Positions 6,087 through 9,390 of a stretch of DNA of 9,390 nt are shown one piece after another. Origin of the DNA: UMGS363 sp051891935 (GTDB lineage Bacteria > Bacillota > Clostridia > Oscillospirales > Ruminococcaceae). The position numbers were made by a program, and so were the translations under genes. Every line of letters begins with the position of its first letter. Position 1 is the first letter of the stretch. Under the pieces are notes generated by a model, which searched no databases, had not been told where the DNA came from, and saw nothing but the letters and a program-made list of their open reading frames with translations. The stretch is from NCBI GenBank assembly GCA_051891935.1, contig JBJFFR010000131.1, forward strand, positions 1 to 9,390, in the 5' to 3' direction.

Positions 6087-6467
6087 ATGCAGGAAATAAC
6101 TAAAGAACAATATGTTCAGAGTGTAAATGATTACGAAAAACTATATTTGATTACAATAGAAAACAACGAAGTGTATTTAAAAGCCGATATTGAGCGTGGC
6201 GGCGATATAGAATTAAGAGTTGAAATAATGGACTTCAAACTTGATACTTCATTAACATTTTGGAAAGCCTGCGGTGAATGCAGATGTCGTTATCCTGGTG
6301 GAATATACTTTATTGAATATGATACTTATGAGGAAGCCCAATTAAATGTTATTGATGATTTTCTCAATCTATCTCCAAACTCAATTTTTCTATTCTGCGA
6401 AGATAATGAACTGCAAGAAGTAGCAGAAAAGTATAATAATCAAAGCGTATATGTATTAACAAAGTGA
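6087..6467 (+). CDS. Small acidic hypothetical protein (126 aa), HNH partner
   Basis: The family is not recognised. The 126-residue product is strongly acidic (about 25 Asp/Glu against 11 Lys/Arg), has no signal peptide or membrane segment, and carries a CGECRC cluster near the middle (about residues 62-67). The start is secure: GGAGG at 6076-6080 is spaced 6 nt from ATG, and only three bases separate it from the stop of the HNH gene, so the two are co-transcribed and probably translationally coupled. A terminator follows immediately. Small acidic proteins encoded right after a nuclease are often inhibitors or immunity proteins; that is inference from context only. Confidence 0.7.
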   Translation: MQEITKEQYVQSVNDYEKLYLITIENNEVYLKADIERGGDIELRVEIMDFKLDTSLTFWKACGECRCRYPGGIYFIEYDTYEEAQLNVIDDFLNLSPNSIFLFCEDNELQEVAEKYNNQSVYVLTK

Positions 6468-6479
6468 ATAGTGTATTTT

Positions 6480-6516
6480 CCCTGTTAAGGAAGTAATCCT
6501 TAACAGGGATTTTTTT
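6480..6516 (+). terminator. Rho-independent terminator at the cassette junction
   Basis: A perfect 12-bp stem CCCTGTTAAGGA / TCCTTAACAGGG with a 5-nt loop is followed by A and seven T residues. It ends the vsr-HNH-acidic unit. The methyltransferase remnant begins within about 10-15 bp of its T-run, so it marks a recombination junction as well as a transcript end. Confidence 0.93.
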
Positions 6517-6546
6517 ATAATCGAAAACAAACTGAGAGTCTATATT

Positions 6547-7128
6547 ATGGGCTTCAGCAGAGATTATTACGGAGATTCCGTTGACAGCTTGCCGAATACA
6601 CTTCCCGAAAAGAGAAAAACGCCTATTTACAACGATTTGAACGATCTGCTTGAAATGAATGCTCCCGATAAATATTTCCTTTCTTCCGGTTATGTGGAAA
6701 CTCTAGAAAGACATAAAGCTCGACATGAGGGAAAAGGAAACGGATTCGGCTACCGTATTGTGAATCTTCCCGAGATTGAACACCCTATCTCAAATGCTAT
6801 TCTTGCTACGGGCGGTTCGGGCAAGGAACGCAACCTTGTTATTGACCCCAAAGAAGGGGTTGCAGGCAAGATCGTTCCCTCAAAGCAAACCCCGCTCAAT
6901 GATAAGGGTATTCGTGCAATGACTCCCAGAGAATGGGGAAAGCTGCAGGGTTTTGTAAACTATGCATTCCTTGATAAAGACGGCAACGATACTTTCAGTT
7001 TCCCCGAAAAGCTTGCCGACGGACCGAGATACAAGCAGTTTGGCAATGCGGTCACTATTCCTGCGGTGGAGGAGATGGCAAAATTTATGAAGAAGTGCCT
7101 GGCACAGCTTGAAAAGGAGAGAAAATAA
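6547..7128 (+). pseudogene. C5-cytosine DNA methyltransferase, C-terminal fragment only
   Basis: Family members methylate cytosine at C5 in a specific site and protect it from the paired endonuclease. Here only ~193 residues remain, against roughly 320-400 in complete enzymes. The similarity begins before the ATG, at the end of motif VIII (LRVYIMGF, codons from ~6526). It continues through the target-recognition domain (HEGKGNGFGYRI, KERNLVID), motif IX (RAMTPREWGKLQGF) and motif X (RYKQFGNAVTIPAVEEM). Motif I (SAM binding), the PC catalytic loop (motif IV) and ENV (motif VI) are absent, and nothing upstream encodes them. It therefore cannot methylate DNA by itself. Its stop abuts the ATG of the HpaII-family gene, whose ribosome binding site lies inside this fragment. 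Selection for translational coupling may explain why this part persists. Confidence 0.88.
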
Positions 7129-8202
7129 ATGACAGGAAATATAGGTGAATGGAGCGAATTATATACGCTTTTCAAGCTTCTTGCAGACGGAAAGCTGTAT
7201 GCAGCCAATGCAGATACAAACAAGATACCCGAAATATATTATGACGTGCTTAAGGTTATCCGTTCGCAAAGCAACGGCACACTTGAGTATTGCCGTGATG
7301 CCGAAATTAAGGTCATTAACGCCGAAACCGGTGATGTTATTTGCAGTGTTCCCATCAGCAGCTTTATTGAGCAAACGGATAAACTGCTTGCAGGCATAAA
7401 GGACAAAAAGGGTTCTAAAGGTGCTTTTGAGCTTCCCGAGGTATGGAGCTTTGCAAATTCCGTAAAATGTCAAACCTTGAAAGCGAAATCTCAGGATAAA
7501 GCCGATATTCACATTATGGTACACGATATTATGTCCGGACGTGATGATACTTTCGGTTTCAGCATAAAATCCCAGCTTGGCAGTCCGTCCACACTATTCA
7601 ACGCTTCGGGAGCAACTATTTTTACATATAAGCTTGTGGGACATAAGCTAACCGAAGACGAAATAAGTACATTCCACGGTTTCAAGTATTTCAAGGACAA
7701 ATTCGACTATCTTTCTTCTCTCGGAACAAGTGTAGAATTTGTCCAAACGGATAATGAGATCCTCGACTTCAACCTGAAAATGGTTATGACCGAAATGCCG
7801 AAAATATTTGCGGAGATGATATATCGGTATTACAAGGACAAAGTATATCTTATCTCGGAGCTGACGGATATTGTTGCCGATTCCGACTTGATCGACACAC
7901 TTGAGAATCAGATTCTCCTGCGTCATAAGGTCAAGGAGCTGTTGACTAACATTGCCCTCGGAATGGTTCCCGGTACAATGTGGACGGGCGATTATGAAGC
8001 TACGGGCGGCTATATTATCGTCAAGGATGACGGTGACATAGTATGCTACCATATCTATAACCATAACGCCTTTAAAAATTATTTGTTCTTGAACACTCGC
8101 TTTGATACTCCGAGCAAGAGCAAACACGGGTTTGGCAGCATTTATGAGGTTGACGGTCAGCAGTATTTGAAACTGAATGTGCAGATTAGGTTTGTGAAGT
8201 AG
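7129..8202 (+). CDS. HpaII-family type II restriction endonuclease
   Basis: A 357-residue protein with the features of the RE_HpaII family, whose prototype is about 358 aa and cleaves CCGG. Hallmarks are the N-terminal GEWSELYTLFKLLADGKLY, the central LKAKSQDKADI...HDIMSGRDD followed by GFSIKSQLGSPSTLFNASG, and the C-terminal GMVPGTMWTGDYEATGG. D126 with S145-I-K147 could form the metal site, though I cannot confirm the catalytic residues. The start follows the methyltransferase stop without a gap (TAA then ATG), with AAGGAG at 7114-7119. Length and frame look intact. Its cognate methyltransferase is truncated, so it is probably inactive or silent, or else protected by a methyltransferase encoded elsewhere. 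HpaII-type systems are known with an associated Vsr, which fits the vsr remnant upstream. Confidence 0.9.
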   Translation: MTGNIGEWSELYTLFKLLADGKLYAANADTNKIPEIYYDVLKVIRSQSNGTLEYCRDAEIKVINAETGDVICSVPISSFIEQTDKLLAGIKDKKGSKGAFELPEVWSFANSVKCQTLKAKSQDKADIHIMVHDIMSGRDDTFGFSIKSQLGSPSTLFNASGATIFTYKLVGHKLTEDEISTFHGFKYFKDKFDYLSSLGTSVEFVQTDNEILDFNLKMVMTEMPKIFAEMIYRYYKDKVYLISELTDIVADSDLIDTLENQILLRHKVKELLTNIALGMVPGTMWTGDYEATGGYIIVKDDGDIVCYHIYNHNAFKNYLFLNTRFDTPSKSKHGFGSIYEVDGQQYLKLNVQIRFVK

Positions 8203-8210
8203 GAAAAAGT

Positions 8211-8300
8211 CATGACCACCACTTCAAGTGGTGGTTTGAATATAGCCCTATAAGGGCTTAATACAAGCGCACCTAAAAGGCGGATATCGCAAGCCAAAAG
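8211..8300. mobile_element. Palindromic element resembling an IS200/IS605-type end
   Basis: Two hairpins lie 8 bp apart: ACCACCAC-TTCAA-GTGGTGGT (8215-8235) and AGCCCT-ATA-AGGGCT (8244-8258). Subterminal hairpins flanked by TCATGAC/TTTGAAT-type sequence are characteristic of IS200/IS605-family ends and of the RNA-guide region after tnpB. No tnpA or tnpB ORF is found, so this would be a remnant or a palindrome-associated miniature element. The first hairpin lies 12 bp after the restriction gene stop and could also act as a weak terminator. Confidence 0.4.
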
Positions 8301-8534
8301 CAGCAACATTTCTGCTACTGCTCTTCACCGTTTTATTCCGCAGCCTGCGTCGGGTCGCTCCTCAGCGTTGCCTTGTTTGGCTGCAAATATAGTATTGTCG
8401 AAATTTTTGTGGGAAATTCATTTACACAGTTTATTTTTCATACCCGGAATTGAAGGACAGGCAGCAGAAAAAGAATTATCATTTCTTGAAGTCCTTGCGG
8501 CTATGGGACTTGACCTTGAGAACTGGCATTTTCT
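8301..8534. other. Junction region between island and chromosomal gene
   Basis: No gene is supported on either strand. On the - strand, 8411-8445 reads GGGTATGAAAAATAAACTG and then TGTAAATGAATTTCCC, which resembles the GTGTAAA-containing terminal repeats of IS256-type elements; this is weak. AAGTCC/GGACTT (8478-8513 area) could form a poor hairpin downstream of the convergent hydrolase gene. Overall it looks like scarred sequence left by insertion elements. Confidence 0.35.
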
Positions 8535-9390
8535 CTACCCATCCTCTGCTTTCTTAATTCTAACCGCAAGATACTCTTTTGTGGGCAGATCAATTCTGAA
8601 ACGTCCCTTAAAACTTCCGACATTCTCAACCGTCATGTTCCATGTGTCTATAATGTCGACGGCGTATATATTATTATCGTCAATATGATAATATCTGAAT
8701 CCCGGACGCGAAATCCCGTAATAAAACAGGTGATAACCGGTTTCATAAGCTAGATTTTCATCTTCCGGAACCACACATATCTCGTCCCATTCCATGTTTT
8801 TGGGTCGCAATCCGCCGTCCGGAGCTTCCTCAAGTATTTTTCGCATAAAAGCTATTCTTTCCGGACTGCCGCCTTTAAGCTCTCCGCCATGAGACCACCA
8901 TATCGCCTTATCGTCTATGTAGGTTTCGCCATGACCACCGTAGCCGCCGCGGCAAAGTGCTTCCCAGAACCTCCGAACAAGCTCCTGCGGCGAAATATTC
9001 CCCCACGCATACTGAATATTTCCCTCGTATAGCATTTCGTCAATTACTATCGGTTTGCCATAGCTTTTTCTCCACTCGGATGTTCCTTCCGGAGAACGCT
9101 GAATGCTGCAGTGCGTTATCCATGACTTTGTATGATCGTAAAACTGATTACCGTTATGTATTGATCGCAGGTGATCATACGGGTCGCTTTCTACGATTAT
9201 CTGCGCATATCGTTCCCAGTCCTCAATGCTCTTGTTTTTTATCAAGTCATATTCATTAGCAAATGACCACCATACATTTCTGAAAGCCGAAAACCTTGCC
9301 GCCGTGTATTTCAGATAAAGTTCGTTGTACTCCGGTGTCATTGTTGAGAAGCCCCAGCGGTCATACGGGTGAAAGAGGATAATATCTGCC
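8535..9390 (-). CDS. DUF4038/DUF5605-type glycoside hydrolase, C-terminal part (runs off the window)
   Basis: The frame is open to the right edge. Sixteen further codons before the ATG at 9341 (ADIILFHPYDRWGFST) continue the protein, so that ATG is internal and the true start lies outside. About 285 residues are visible. The C-terminal half of a TIM barrel shows FRNVWWSFANEYDL, with an NE pair as expected for an acid/base residue, and KPIVIDEMLYEGN, a likely nucleophile region of clan-A type. Then comes GGYGGHGETYIDDKAIWWSHGG. The last ~70 residues (DIIDTWNMTVE, then LPTKEYLAVRI) match the DUF5605 beta-domain. Such proteins are putative polysaccharide-degrading enzymes of gut fibrolytic Firmicutes; the substrate is unknown. 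It lies convergent to the island and probably represents resident chromosome. Confidence 0.85.
   Translation of the reverse strand, partial: ADIILFHPYDRWGFSTMTPEYNELYLKYTAARFSAFRNVWWSFANEYDLIKNKSIEDWERYAQIIVESDPYDHLRSIHNGNQFYDHTKSWITHCSIQRSPEGTSEWRKSYGKPIVIDEMLYEGNIQYAWGNISPQELVRRFWEALCRGGYGGHGETYIDDKAIWWSHGGELKGGSPERIAFMRKILEEAPDGGLRPKNMEWDEICVVPEDENLAYETGYHLFYYGISRPGFRYYHIDDNNIYAVDIIDTWNMTVENVGSFKGRFRIDLPTKEYLAVRIKKAEDG

Noticed and set aside
6516..6521. TATAAT as a promoter for the methyltransferase fragment and HpaII gene
   Set aside because: There is no acceptable -35 box at 16-18 bp, and the hexamer is formed by the terminator T-run.
8368..8688. 106-codon + strand open frame
   Set aside because: Its second half lies antisense to the clearly coding hydrolase gene, it has no ribosome binding site, and it crosses IS-like sequence.
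9341..9341. ATG at 9341 (- strand) as the hydrolase start
   Set aside because: Conserved-looking in-frame coding sequence continues upstream to the window edge, so this Met is internal.
1..9390. CRISPR array, tRNA or rRNA genes
   Set aside because: No regularly spaced repeats and no tRNA- or rRNA-like sequence were seen. The two direct repeats are 2.4 kb apart.

Overview
The window looks like the accessory part of a low-to-mid GC Firmicutes genome, most like a Ruminococcus or other fibre-degrading gut Clostridia. The signs are strong AGGAGG-type ribosome binding sites, sigma-A-like promoters, AT-rich spacers, a MobV relaxase and a neighbouring DUF4038/DUF5605-type glycoside hydrolase. This assignment is inference; there is no rRNA or tRNA to anchor it. 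All the accessory genes lie on the + strand. The chromosomal-looking hydrolase at the right edge lies on the - strand.

Left third (1-2900): a complete YhcG/DUF1016 PDDEXK-family nuclease gene (377-1423) has its own promoter and a strong terminator. Two copies of a ~95-bp direct repeat, each containing a perfect GACGGTCG hairpin, flank it (32-126 and 2495-2588). Between the gene and the right copy there are four things: a palindrome, a ~102-bp fold-back element with 13-bp perfect terminal inverted repeats (MITE-like), a promoter-to-terminator unit that could express a ~130-nt small RNA, and two tiny ATGA-overlapping ORFs.

Middle (2600-4705): a hairpin-rich leader with a probable oriT (2794-2829 inverted repeat followed by an AGTGTC nick-like sequence) precedes a MobV-family relaxase. 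The relaxase tail carries seven tandem 11-residue coiled-coil repeats. A 49-codon ORF reads straight through the putative oriT. No integrase or replication gene is visible, so this is either part of a mobilizable element or a remnant of one.

Right part (4926-8202): a composite, partly decayed restriction-modification locus. A good promoter leads into a dead vsr gene (start codon ATG changed to ATA, internal deletion, several stops). Next come an intact HNH endonuclease and a small acidic protein of unknown function, closed by a perfect terminator. Immediately after that terminator is the C-terminal ~195 residues of a C5-cytosine methyltransferase (end of motif VIII, target recognition domain, motifs IX and X). 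The catalytic half is missing. It is directly followed by a full-length HpaII-family restriction endonuclease (CCGG). An apparently intact restriction gene beside a decapitated methyltransferase is the main puzzle of the window.

Junction (8203-8534): two palindromes and AT-rich sequence resembling insertion-sequence ends (IS200/IS605-like, perhaps IS256-like) separate the island from the convergent glycoside hydrolase gene, whose 5' part lies outside the window.
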